From the NCBI RefSeq assembly GCF_000349325.1, contig NC_020504.1, positions 7,668,326 through 7,732,325 of the forward strand: a DNA stretch of 64,000 nt, in the 5' to 3' direction. Positions 33,605-41,133 of the stretch are shown piece after piece. Within the stretch, counting starts at the first letter, position 1. Each line of letters opens with the position of its first letter. Position numbers and translations under genes: made by a program. The notes below the pieces were generated by a model. That model saw only the letters and a list, made by a program, of their open reading frames with translations, had not been told where the DNA came from and searched no databases. The DNA is from Streptomyces davaonensis JCM 4913. Its GTDB lineage: Bacteria; Actinomycetota; Actinomycetes; Streptomycetales; Streptomycetaceae.

Positions 33605-34566
33605 TCGGCGCGTCCGGCACCGGACGACGCGGGCCGTTCAGCTGTGGGGATGGGGGATCCGCCCCCATCCCCATCCCCACCCGCCTTCACCGACGGCCGC
33701 GACCTCGACACCGCCACCCCCAGCAGGCACAGCGCCCCGCCCGCGAGAGTCAGCACCCCGGGCACCTCACCCAGCGCCAGCCAGGACATCAGCACCACCA
33801 GCGCGGGCACCGCGTACGTCGTCGCCCCCATCCGGCCGGCGGTTGTCCGGGCGAGGGCGTACGCCCAGGTCGTAAAGGCGAGCGCGGTGGGAAAGACGCC
33901 CAGATAGACCATGTTCAGCGTGGCCGACACCGGCGCCTCTGCCGCCTCCGTGACCAACTGCCCGGCGAACGGCAGACAGGCCACCGCACCCACCAGGCAC
34001 CCGAACGTCGTCACCTGGAGCGCGCTCGCCTGGGCCAGCGCGGGCTTCTGCGCCACGACACCCCCGGCGTACCCGACCGCGGCCAGCAGACACAGCACCA
34101 CCCCGAGCAGCGAGGACCCGCCCCCACCGGACATCGAGAGCCCCACGGCCACCGCCCCCGCGAACGACACCGCCATGCCCGCCAGCAGCCGCGGCGGCAT
34201 CGCGTCGCCGAGCAGCCGCGCGCCGAGCAGCGCGACGAGGATCGGCCCGATGTTCACCACCAGGGCCGCCGTACCCGCGTCGACCTGTTGCTCGCCCCAG
34301 TTCAGGGCGACCATGTAGAACCCGAACCAGAGCAGCCCGGATATCAGGATTCCGCGCCACGCCGACCGCGGGGGCCACCCCTCCCGCCGTACGACACAGA
34401 TGACCCCGAGCACCAGCACCCCGGCCAGCAGCCGCCCCAGCGCCAGCGCGCCCGGCGAGTACTCGGCACCCGCGCTGCGGATCGAGACGAAGGCGGAGGC
34501 CCACAGCACGACACTGACTGTGGCGGCACCGGCGGCGAGCAGATCGGTACGGCGGGGGTTCATCAT
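33601..34566 (-). CDS. EamA/DMT family transporter
   Basis: Membrane protein of 321 residues with ten hydrophobic segments in two EamA repeats (AATVSVVLWASAFVSIRSAG, then GVVLCLLAAVGYAGGVVAQKP). The end of the first repeat reads NIGPILVALLGARLLGD and the end of the second reads YAVPALVVLMSWLALGEVPG. Such proteins export metabolites or amino acids. The C-terminal cytoplasmic tail is Gly/Pro/Ser-rich and encodes a strong DNA hairpin (33646-33672). It lies 50 bp downstream of the ArsR-type regulator gene, which may control it. Confidence 0.88.
   Translation of the reverse strand: MMNPRRTDLLAAGAATVSVVLWASAFVSIRSAGAEYSPGALALGRLLAGVLVLGVICVVRREGWPPRSAWRGILISGLLWFGFYMVALNWGEQQVDAGTAALVVNIGPILVALLGARLLGDAMPPRLLAGMAVSFAGAVAVGLSMSGGGGSSLLGVVLCLLAAVGYAGGVVAQKPALAQASALQVTTFGCLVGAVACLPFAGQLVTEAAEAPVSATLNMVYLGVFPTALAFTTWAYALARTTAGRMGATTYAVPALVVLMSWLALGEVPGVLTLAGGALCLLGVAVSRSRPSVKAGGDGDGGGSPIPTAERPASSGAGRAD
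33646..33672. terminator. Strong hairpin shared by converging genes
   Basis: GGGGATGGGGG and CCCCCATCCCC form a perfect 11-bp stem with a 5-nt loop, 42 bp after the alcohol dehydrogenase stop and inside the last codons of the convergent EamA gene. It has no U-tract. Confidence 0.5.
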
Positions 34567-34616
34567 GCTCCAGAGGCTAGGAAGGACAGGGCCTGAGGTC
34601 TCGCGGATTTTGGACG

Positions 34617-35327
34617 TCACGCAAAGGCCTCGGCCCGGATGCCGAGCAGCTCGGACAGCGCCCGTTCCCCGGCAGCCGTCACCTTCACCGCCCGCTCGGA
34701 CCCGATTCGCACACACCATCCGGCGTCGAGCGCGTGCCGGCACACGGCCGCACCCGCGACCCCGGCCAGATGAGGCCGCCGCTCGGTCCAGTCGAGACAG
34801 CCACGCGCCAGTGGCCGCCGACCGGCCCGCTCCAGGGGGATCCCGACGGAGTCGAACCACGCCACCCCCGCGTCGGTCAGCGCGAACCCGGTGTCCTGCC
34901 GCAACAGCCCGCGCTCGGCGAACGCGTCGGTCACCGCGATTCCGAGCCGCCCGGCGAGATGGTCGTAACAGGTCCGCCCCCGAGCCATGGCCGACCCCGC
35001 ACTGGACTGCCGCAGCCCTTGAGGCCGTACGACGTCCTGCGGCGCCACTTGCGCGGCAAGATCCTCCACCAGCTGAGCCGCCCGAGCATCGGCAAGCCGC
35101 ACATACCGATGCCGCCCCTGCCGCTCCTCGACAAGCAGCCCACCGGCGACAAGCTTCCCCAGATGCTCACTGACGGTAGAGGCGGCAACCCCGGCATGCC
35201 GAGCCAACTCCCCGGCGGTCCAGGCCCGCCCGTCGAGCAAGGCGAGCAGACAGACGGCCCGAGTCTCATCGGCGATCAGGGCGGCAAGGCGGGCGAGGTG
35301 GGGTGCGCGAGGATCGCGATCGGTCAT
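34617..35327 (-). CDS. ArsR-type winged-helix regulator
   Basis: Regulator of 236 residues. The N-terminal winged helix is HLARLAALIADETRAVCLLALLDGRAWTAGELARHAGVAASTVSEHLGKLVAGGLLVEERQGRHRYVRLAD (about residues 10-80), an ArsR/HTH_20 domain. A longer C-terminal region (residues 110-236) has a second winged-helix-like part (RLGIAVTDAFAERGLLRQDTGFALTDAGVAWFDSVGI). No metal-binding cysteine cluster is seen in the recognition helix, so a metal sensor is not indicated. The EamA transporter gene lies 50 bp downstream on the same strand. Confidence 0.87.
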   Translation of the reverse strand: MTDRDPRAPHLARLAALIADETRAVCLLALLDGRAWTAGELARHAGVAASTVSEHLGKLVAGGLLVEERQGRHRYVRLADARAAQLVEDLAAQVAPQDVVRPQGLRQSSAGSAMARGRTCYDHLAGRLGIAVTDAFAERGLLRQDTGFALTDAGVAWFDSVGIPLERAGRRPLARGCLDWTERRPHLAGVAGAAVCRHALDAGWCVRIGSERAVKVTAAGERALSELLGIRAEAFA

Positions 35328-35390
35328 GCCACCCAGGATGGCCCCCGAACACTTCGGTAACAGCCGAACTATCGTCCAGGAAGGTTTGCT

Positions 35391-35458
35391 CAGGGGCGCG
35401 GGGCTGTATCGATTTGCGTCTCCGCCGCGTGGGCGCGACCAGCCCCCACCGACCGTCA
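35391..35458 (+). repeat. Dispersed intergenic repeat, copy B (family 1)
   Basis: Matches copy A (4011-4073) over about 60 bp from CAGGGGCGCGGGGCTG to GGGCGCGACCAGCC with few differences. Even the upstream AAGGTT is similar. It lies between the ArsR start and the TetR stop. Confidence 0.8.
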
Positions 35459-35460
35459 GA

Positions 35461-36102
35461 TCAAGACGACCGAACAACCCCTTCGTACTGCCGCTCCAGC
35501 CCATCCAGCAACGCGGCAAGCCCCGTCTCAAAGGCCCGCTCATCGATCTTCTCCTGCCGCTCGGCAAGAAGATGCGCCTGCCCCAAATGCGGATAGTCCG
35601 CAGGATCGTACGCACTCACATCGTCGACAAATCCCCCGGCGAACGACCCCAACGCGGACCCCATGATGAAGTACCGCATCAACGCCCCGATGGACGTGGC
35701 CTGGGCCGCAGGCCACCCCGCAGCCACCATCGCCCCGTACACGGCGTCAGCGAGCCGCAGGGCCGCGGGCCGCCGCCCCGGCCCGCGCGCCAGCACCGGC
35801 ACGATGTTCGGGTGGTCCCGCAGGGCCGCCCGATAGGACACGGCCCAGTCGTGCAGCGCGGTACGCCAGTCCCGCCCGTCCTCGAACATCGACAGATCGA
35901 CCTGCGCGCTCACCGAGTCCGCGACCGCCTCCAGGATCTGGTCCTTGGTCCGGAAGTGGTTGTAGAGCGACGGCCCGCTGACCCCCAACTCCGCCGCGAG
36001 ACGCCGGGTGGAGACGGCCGCGAGGCCCTCCGTGTCCACGAGCACCCGTGCCGTCTCGACGATCCGGTCGGTGCTGAGCAGGGGCTTGCGCGGTCGGGCC
36101 AT
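35461..36102 (-). CDS. TetR/AcrR family regulator of the acyl-CoA/aldehyde genes
   Basis: Regulator of 213 residues. The DNA-binding domain is LLSTDRIVETARVLVDTEGLAAVSTRRLAAELGVSGPSLYNHFRTKDQIL (about residues 8-57), followed by a TetR_C-like ligand domain. I chose MARPRKP (36102); an ATG three codons earlier (36111) is possible, and neither has a ribosome site, so the message may be leaderless. The operator at 36129-36147 lies in the divergent region shared with the acyl-CoA dehydrogenase gene. A second matching site precedes the aldehyde/alcohol dehydrogenase operon, which defines a small regulon and autoregulation. Confidence 0.88.
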   Translation of the reverse strand: MARPRKPLLSTDRIVETARVLVDTEGLAAVSTRRLAAELGVSGPSLYNHFRTKDQILEAVADSVSAQVDLSMFEDGRDWRTALHDWAVSYRAALRDHPNIVPVLARGPGRRPAALRLADAVYGAMVAAGWPAAQATSIGALMRYFIMGSALGSFAGGFVDDVSAYDPADYPHLGQAHLLAERQEKIDERAFETGLAALLDGLERQYEGVVRSS

Positions 36103-36128
36103 GGCGCACATAGTAGGGCTGCGACTTG

Positions 36129-36147
36129 AAACTAGCAGTGCTAATTT
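36129..36147. promoter_or_regulatory. TetR operator between TetR and acyl-CoA dehydrogenase genes
   Basis: AAACTAGCAGTGCTAATTT, arms AAACTAGC and GCTAATTT matching at 7 of 8 positions around AGT. It is close to both divergent starts (36102 and 36180), and a second copy lies at 31050-31068. Confidence 0.72.
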
Positions 36148-36179
36148 AAATGTACGGCATTCAATTGGGGTGACTCGGT

Positions 36180-37331
36180 ATGAACCTGGAGCTCAGCGAG
36201 GAGCAGACCGCCGTACGGCAGCTCGCCCGGGACTTCGTGGCCCGCGAGATCGCCCCGCACGTCGTCGCCTGGGACCGCGCCGAGGAGGTCGACCGGGGCA
36301 TCGTGAAGAAGCTCGGCGAGGTCGGCTTCCTGGGCCTGACCGTGGCCGAGGAGTACGGCGGATCCGGCGGTGACCACCTCGCGTACTGCCTGGTGACCGA
36401 GGAGCTGGGCCGCGGTGACTCCTCCGTCCGCGGCATCGTCTCCGTCTCCCTCGGGCTCGTCGCCAAGACGATCGCGAGCTGGGGCAGCGAGGAGCAGAAG
36501 CGGCAGTGGCTGCCGGGGCTGACCGCCGGGGAGCTCGTCGGCTGCTTCGGTCTCACCGAGCCCGGCACCGGCTCCGACGCGGGCAACCTCGCCACCCGCG
36601 CGGTCCGCGACGGCGGTGACTACGTCATCAACGGCACCAAGATGTTCATCACCAACGGCACTTGGGCCGACGTCGTGCTGCTCTTCGCACGCTCCACCGA
36701 CGCCCCCGGCCACAAGGGCGTCTCCGCCTTCCTGGTCCCCACCGACACCCCCGGCCTGACCCGCCGCACGATCCACGGCAAGCTCGGCCTGCGCGGCCAG
36801 GCCACCGCCGAACTCGTGCTGGAGGACGTGCGCGTGCCGGCCTCCGCGCTGCTCGGCGAGGAGGGGAGGGGTTTCTCCGTGGCCATGTCGGCGCTGGCCA
36901 AGGGGCGGATGTCGGTGGCGGCGGGCTGTGTGGGCCTCACCCAGGCCGCGCTGGACGTCGCCGTGAAGTACGCGGGGGAGCGGGAGCAGTTCGGGAAGAC
37001 CATCGCCCACCACCAGCTCGTACAGGAGCTGATCAGCGACATAGCCGTGGACGTCGACGCGGCGCGGCTGCTGACCTGGCGGGTCGCCGATCTGATCGAC
37101 CGCGGGCAGCCGTTCGCCACCGAGTCCTCCAAGGCCAAGCTGTTCGCCTCCGAGGCCGCCGTGCGCGCCGCCAACAACGCCCTCCAGGTCTTCGGCGGCT
37201 ACGGCTACATCGACGAGTACCCGGCCGGCAAGCTGCTGCGCGACGCCCGCGTGATGACCCTCTACGAGGGCACCAGCCAGATCCAGAAGCTCGTCATCGG
37301 CCGTGCGCTGACCGGGGTTTCGGCGTTCTGA
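36180..37331 (+). CDS. Acyl-CoA dehydrogenase
   Basis: FAD enzyme that introduces the 2,3-double bond into acyl-CoA; cytoplasmic, 383 residues, the usual length. It begins MNLELSEEQTAVRQLARDFVAREIAPH. The flavin-binding region is CFGLTEPGTGSDAGNLATRAV. The C-terminal part includes YAGEREQFGKTIAHHQLVQELI, the QVFGGYGYIDEYP block and the catalytic-glutamate segment DARVMTLYEGTSQIQKLVIGR. It is divergent from the TetR gene and under the shared operator. Chain-length preference cannot be read from sequence. Confidence 0.94.
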   Translation: MNLELSEEQTAVRQLARDFVAREIAPHVVAWDRAEEVDRGIVKKLGEVGFLGLTVAEEYGGSGGDHLAYCLVTEELGRGDSSVRGIVSVSLGLVAKTIASWGSEEQKRQWLPGLTAGELVGCFGLTEPGTGSDAGNLATRAVRDGGDYVINGTKMFITNGTWADVVLLFARSTDAPGHKGVSAFLVPTDTPGLTRRTIHGKLGLRGQATAELVLEDVRVPASALLGEEGRGFSVAMSALAKGRMSVAAGCVGLTQAALDVAVKYAGEREQFGKTIAHHQLVQELISDIAVDVDAARLLTWRVADLIDRGQPFATESSKAKLFASEAAVRAANNALQVFGGYGYIDEYPAGKLLRDARVMTLYEGTSQIQKLVIGRALTGVSAF

Positions 37332-37392
37332 GTACGACGGCTGAGTATGTTGACGGATGTGGCGCGGCCCACGTCCGCCGAATCATGTCCCC

Positions 37393-37638
37393 ATGAGTGA
37401 CACACCCAAGCAGCAGAACACGGCCGCCTTCTACGGCCAGTCCGTCGCCTCCTTCGCGGTCGCCATGGCGGCCACCGCCATCGGCATCTACCAGCTGGAG
37501 GCCGACCCCTGGGTCCGCGCCTTCCTCGGCGTCGCCGTCCTCTACCTGGTCACCTCCGCCTTCACCCTCGCCAAGGTCATCCGCGACCGCCAGGAAGCGG
37601 CGTCGGCACGCTCCTACAGCCCCTTCGAGAAGCTCTGA
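37393..37638 (+). CDS. YiaA/YiaB-type two-helix membrane protein
   Basis: An 81-residue protein with two hydrophobic helices (SFAVAMAATAIGIYQLEA and AFLGVAVLYLVTSAFTLAKVI), matching the YiaAB two-helix domain in length and in the QNTAAFYGQSVASFAV start. The C-terminus is basic and polar (RDRQEAASARSYSPFEKL), probably cytoplasmic. It stands between the acyl-CoA dehydrogenase and a TetR gene, without an evident ribosome site. Function is unknown. Confidence 0.82.
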   Translation: MSDTPKQQNTAAFYGQSVASFAVAMAATAIGIYQLEADPWVRAFLGVAVLYLVTSAFTLAKVIRDRQEAASARSYSPFEKL

Positions 37639-37647
37639 GCGGCCGCA

Positions 37648-37663
37648 CTAAGCGCTCGCTCAC
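37648..37663. promoter_or_regulatory. Candidate operator upstream of TetR gene at 37712
   Basis: CTAAGCGCTCGCTCAC resembles the perfect CTAAGC-GACT-GCTTAG repeat at 38841-38856 (same left arm, same 4-bp spacer, four of six right-arm matches). It suggests that the TetR product controls both its own gene and the MaoC gene. Confidence 0.5.
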
Positions 37664-37711
37664 TGTCGGCGGTATGGTGGTGACCCTGTCATCGGAAGGG
37701 GCGAGCAAGCG

Positions 37712-38335
37712 ATGAGTACGGCGGAGGAGACGGCCGGCGGCGAGGGGTCGGGGTGGGGCGAGGTCACGCCCGACGCGGCCCGACGGTTGCTGATCGCCGC
37801 GGTGGAGGCCTTCGCCGAGCGCGGCTACCACGCCACGACGACCCGTGACATCGCGGGCCGGGCCGGGATGAGCCCGGCCGCGCTCTACATCCACTACAAG
37901 ACCAAGGAAGAGCTGCTCCACCGCATCAGCCGGATCGGCCACGAGAAGGCGCTGGAGATCCTCCGTACGGCGTCGGCCCGCGAGGGCAGCGCTGCCGAGC
38001 GGCTCGCGGACGCGGTGAGTTCCTTCGTCCGCTGGCACGCGGGGGGCCGCACCACCGCGCGGGTGGTGCAGTACGAGCTGGACTCGCTCGGACCCGAGGC
38101 GCGCGCCGAGATCGTCGGGCTCAGGCGGCAGGTCGACGCCGTGGTGCGCGGGATCATCGAGGACGGGGTGGCGTCCGGCGAGTTCGAGGTGCGGGACGTC
38201 CAGGGCACCACCCTCGCCGTACTGTCGCTCTGCGTCGACGTGGCCCGCTGGTTCAGCGTCGACGGACCCTGGACACCGGACGAGGTCGGCGAGCTGTACG
38301 CCGACCTCGTACTGCGGATGGTCGCGGCGAAGTAG
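37712..38335 (+). CDS. TetR/AcrR family regulator, probably of the MaoC gene
   Basis: Regulator of 207 residues. The DNA-binding domain is AARRLLIAAVEAFAERGYHATTTRDIAGRAGMSPAALYIHYKTKEELLHRIS (about residues 22-73). The ligand domain resembles those of TetR regulators of fatty-acid degradation genes (GPEARAEIVGLRRQVDAVVRGIIEDGVASGEF). GGGGCGAG lies upstream of the ATG. It converges on the MaoC-like dehydratase gene, ending 22 bp from that gene's stop. Shared CTAAGC-type sites upstream of both support control of the dehydratase. Confidence 0.88.
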   Translation: MSTAEETAGGEGSGWGEVTPDAARRLLIAAVEAFAERGYHATTTRDIAGRAGMSPAALYIHYKTKEELLHRISRIGHEKALEILRTASAREGSAAERLADAVSSFVRWHAGGRTTARVVQYELDSLGPEARAEIVGLRRQVDAVVRGIIEDGVASGEFEVRDVQGTTLAVLSLCVDVARWFSVDGPWTPDEVGELYADLVLRMVAAK

Positions 38336-38357
38336 TCCTACGGCGTCCCGCGGTGTC

Positions 38358-38819
38358 CTACAGGTAGTAGCGCGAGACGGATTCGGCGACGCAGACGGGC
38401 TTGTCGCCACCCTCGCGCTCCACCGTGAACGCGACCGTCACCTGCACACCGCCGGTGACGTCGTCCACGCCCGTGATCGTCCCGGTGGCGCGCAGCCGTG
38501 AGCCGACCGGGACCGGGGCCGGGAAGCGGACCTTGTTCGTGCCGTAGTTGACGCCCATCCGCACGCCCTCGACGCTGATCAACTGCGGTCCGAAGAGGGG
38601 CAGCAGCGACAGGGTGAGATAGCCGTGGGCGATCGTCGTCCCGAACGGTCCGGCGGCGGCCTTCTCGGGGTCGACGTGGATCCACTGGTGGTCCCCGGTC
38701 GCCTCGGCGAACAGATCGATCCGCTTCTGGTCGACCTCCAGCCAGTCGGTGTGGCCCAGCTGCTCGCCGACCGCCGCCTTCAGCTCGTCGACGGAGGTGA
38801 AGCTCCTCGGTTCTGCCAT
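38358..38819 (-). CDS. MaoC-like (R)-specific enoyl-CoA hydratase/dehydratase
   Basis: Hot-dog fold hydratase of 153 residues. The catalytic segment is [36 protein letters not shown], with the Asp/His pair of (R)-specific hydratases in the D-H-x-x-I-H motif. The C-terminal strands ([19 protein letters not shown]) complete the fold. It should add or remove water from enoyl-CoA or related thioesters in fatty-acid metabolism. I chose MAEPRSF (38819) because AGGGA precedes it. The perfect CTAAGC/GCTTAG operator lies 22 bp upstream. Confidence 0.9.
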   Translation of the reverse strand: MAEPRSFTSVDELKAAVGEQLGHTDWLEVDQKRIDLFAEATGDHQWIHVDPEKAAAGPFGTTIAHGYLTLSLLPLFGPQLISVEGVRMGVNYGTNKVRFPAPVPVGSRLRATGTITGVDDVTGGVQVTVAFTVEREGGDKPVCVAESVSRYYL

Positions 38820-38840
38820 GTCCCTGGCTCCTCCCAAACT

Positions 38841-38856
38841 CTAAGCGACTGCTTAG
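38841..38856. promoter_or_regulatory. TetR operator upstream of the MaoC gene
   Basis: CTAAGCGACTGCTTAG, a perfect 6-bp inverted repeat with a 4-bp spacer, 22 bp upstream of the MaoC ATG. Such CTAAGC sites are common at streptomycete fatty-acid genes controlled by TetR proteins. Confidence 0.68.
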
Positions 38857-38936
38857 CATGGTCGGGCGAGGGCCCGCTGTCAACGGACCTTGGCAGGCGA
38901 TCGGGGTGGGCGATCGGGGTAGGTAGGCTTCGAGGG

Positions 38937-39407
38937 GTGCCCAAGATTCCCGAGAAGATCCATGAGCTCACCGTCGGCCAGCTCGCCGCACGCAGCGGTG
39001 CCGCCGTCTCGGCGCTGCACTTCTACGAGGCGAAGGGCCTGATCGGCAGTCGCCGCACGGCGGGCAACCAGCGCCGGTACGGCAGGGACACGCTGCGGCG
39101 GGTCGCCTTCATCCGGGCCGCGCAGCGCGTGGGCATTCCCCTGGCCACGATCCGCGAGGCGCTGGCCGAACTCCCCGAGGAACGCACGCCCACCCACGAG
39201 GACTGGGCCCGCCTATCGGAGGCCTGGCGTGCCGAACTGGACGAACGCATCACCCAGTTGAACCGCCTCCGTGACCACCTCACCGACTGCATCGGCTGTG
39301 GCTGCCTCTCCCTGGACACCTGCGTCCTGTCCAACCCGGACGACGCCTTCGGTGAGCGCCTGAGCGGCTCCCGCCTCCTGGTGGAACGCAAACGCACGAC
39401 CGGCTAG
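38937..39407 (+). CDS. soxR: Redox-sensing MerR family regulator SoxR
   Basis: Iron-sulfur transcription factor of 156 residues. The MerR winged helix is [59 protein letters not shown], followed by the dimerisation helix. The [2Fe-2S] cluster motif is [12 protein letters not shown], then NPDD, diagnostic of SoxR. In streptomycetes SoxR responds to redox-active metabolites such as the cell's own antibiotics. The start is GTG 38937 ([13 protein letters not shown]). No SoxR box was spotted close by, so targets are elsewhere. Its TAG stop overlaps that of the BKACE gene on CTAG. Confidence 0.95.
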   Translation: MPKIPEKIHELTVGQLAARSGAAVSALHFYEAKGLIGSRRTAGNQRRYGRDTLRRVAFIRAAQRVGIPLATIREALAELPEERTPTHEDWARLSEAWRAELDERITQLNRLRDHLTDCIGCGCLSLDTCVLSNPDDAFGERLSGSRLLVERKRTTG

Positions 39408-40123
39408 CCGGGTGCACGCCGCACGGTGAGGGCCATCGTCACCAACTGGGCGTTCGACAGCGCCCGTTCGCCGCCCGGCAGGAACAGCATGTCCTCCAGC
39501 CCCACCCTGGTGGCCAGACTCAGCCGCCCCGCCAGCCGCAGCACCGGCCAGGCCCCGCCGTCCTCGCCGTGCAGCAGCACAGGCCGCCCGAAGGCCCCTC
39601 CCAGCTCGCTCAGCAGGGCCTGCGCAGTGCGCTCGGCGGTCTCCGGCGCGGTGTCCGTCACCTCCGCCAACACCCGGAGCACCTTCGGCCCGAGCGCGGA
39701 ACGGCCGAAGCGCGCCGCCCCGTCCGTGCCCGACCAGACACCGGCCTCCACGCCCACACCCCGGTCGATCAGCGCAGCGGCCACGTCCTCCGCGCCGGGC
39801 TCGTGCCAGTTGACCGAGGCGTGATCCGGGAGCACGGTCCAATCCTGGATACGTGACACCCGTACCGCCGGATCCGGCTCGGCCCAGGCACCCGTGGTCA
39901 CGCCGACCGGCACCGATACCCGGGCCCGGATCGCCTCCAGCGTCGCCGCGACCACGCGCGGGGAGAGACTGTCCTGACCACAGGGTGTCTTGGGATGAAC
40001 ATGAACGTCCGTGGCACCGGCAGCCACAGCCTCCGCCGCGGACTCGGCCAGAGCCTCAGGAGTAAGCGGAACCACCGCACCGTCGGCGGCCCCTCGGGCC
40101 CCGTTCAGACAGACCTGCACCAT
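39404..40123 (-). CDS. BKACE family (beta-keto acid cleavage) enzyme
   Basis: Protein of 239 residues of the DUF849/3-keto-5-aminohexanoate-cleavage family. These zinc TIM-barrel enzymes condense a beta-keto acid with acetyl-CoA to give acetoacetate and a new acyl-CoA. The N-terminus [10 protein letters not shown] and the [17 protein letters not shown] segment with the HVH metal-ligand motif support this; GVEAGVWSG is the other family block. It is shorter than typical members (about 270-310 residues), so it is a compact variant. ATG 40123 has no clear ribosome site. The substrate is unknown. Confidence 0.8.
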   Translation of the reverse strand: MVQVCLNGARGAADGAVVPLTPEALAESAAEAVAAGATDVHVHPKTPCGQDSLSPRVVAATLEAIRARVSVPVGVTTGAWAEPDPAVRVSRIQDWTVLPDHASVNWHEPGAEDVAAALIDRGVGVEAGVWSGTDGAARFGRSALGPKVLRVLAEVTDTAPETAERTAQALLSELGGAFGRPVLLHGEDGGAWPVLRLAGRLSLATRVGLEDMLFLPGGERALSNAQLVTMALTVRRAPG

Positions 40124-40230
40124 GCAGAGATTATTGCCAGCGCATCTCATGAGGGGGGTGCGGCATCCCCAGCGCACCCCCGGTGGTACAAGCGGCGCTA
40201 TGAAGCTCCGCCGCGCGCCAACTCCCTTAA

Positions 40231-40274
40231 GGGGCGCGGGGAACTGCGCGACAAGCCCCCACCGACCCGCAGCC
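40231..40274 (+). repeat. Dispersed intergenic repeat, copy C (family 2)
   Basis: GGGGCGCGGGGAACTGCGCG followed by ACAAGCCCCCACCGACCCGCAG. It is shared, in inverted orientation, with 46631-46680, and shows the same GGGGCGCGGGG start as family 1. It lies between the BKACE start and the end of the zinc-ribbon gene. Confidence 0.78.
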
Positions 40275-40283
40275 GGCTGAACG

Positions 40284-40889
40284 CTAAGCCGAAATCAACA
40301 GCCGCCGCTCCCGCCGCGCAGCGCCAAACGCCTCCGGCGTCAACACAGGCCGCGGCACCACAATCCCGCAGTCCGCGCACACCGGCCCCGAGGACGGCTC
40401 ATGGGCCAGGTCGTACTTCCAGGCCAGCCGAGCCCCACCACACACAGGGCAGCCCGAACCCGGTTCGTGCTCCAACGCGGAGATCAGCCTGCGCAGCACC
40501 TCGGCCAGCGGCTCACGGGGGTGTACCCGCGGGTCGTCGCACCACGCCACTCCGAATCCGCCCCAGGTCAGCCGGTGCCAGTCGTCGACACTCCCCGGCC
40601 GGCGCAGCCCGTCGTGCTTCTCCTTCTTGCGGCGGTGGGCGAACTCCACCTCATAGGCGAGCCAGACGGACCGAGCCTCCTCCAGCTCGTCCAACGCGGC
40701 CACGAGCCGCGCCGGATCGGGGGAGCGGTCCTCGGGCCCGAACCCCGCCCGGGAGCACAAGTGGTCCCAGGTCGCCCTGTGCCCGTAAGGGGCGAATCGC
40801 TCAAGGCACTTGCGCAGCGAATAGCGCCGCAGCGCAAGATCGCAGCGTGGGTCTCGCACCTGTCTCGCCAGACTCCGGAAACCGGCCAT
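40284..40889 (-). CDS. Hypothetical protein with C-terminal zinc ribbon
   Basis: Protein of 201 residues, unknown family. The N-terminal half is basic and helical (RQVRDPRCDLALRRYSLRKCLERFAPYGHRATWDHLC). The middle is acidic/aromatic (LVAALDELEEARSVWLAYEVEFAHRRKKEKHDG). The C-terminus carries two CxxC pairs (CPVCGG and CADCG) about 27 residues apart, as in a rubredoxin-type zinc ribbon. No signal peptide or membrane segment is present. It stands alone between a repeat and the penicillin acylase gene. Nucleic-acid or protein binding is plausible but unsupported. Confidence 0.7.
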   Translation of the reverse strand: MAGFRSLARQVRDPRCDLALRRYSLRKCLERFAPYGHRATWDHLCSRAGFGPEDRSPDPARLVAALDELEEARSVWLAYEVEFAHRRKKEKHDGLRRPGSVDDWHRLTWGGFGVAWCDDPRVHPREPLAEVLRRLISALEHEPGSGCPVCGGARLAWKYDLAHEPSSGPVCADCGIVVPRPVLTPEAFGAARRERRLLISA

Positions 40890-41133
40890 CGCCCTGCACC
40901 TCCGTCACACCTGCACCTGTACTTCGGTCACTTCGGCGAACGCCGTACGGGACTGCGTACGACGTTGACGAATAGACGTATCGACACGCGATTCGGCTCC
41001 ATCCGATTTCCGGTGGCCCCCATCAGCCGGCCCGTGCACCTCCCTCAAGGCCCTGGAAAGTGACGCATGTTCACCTTCGATCCCGGGGATACCGCCGGTA
41101 ACGTCCGGCCCACCCCCGTCGGTAGGAGCTGCC

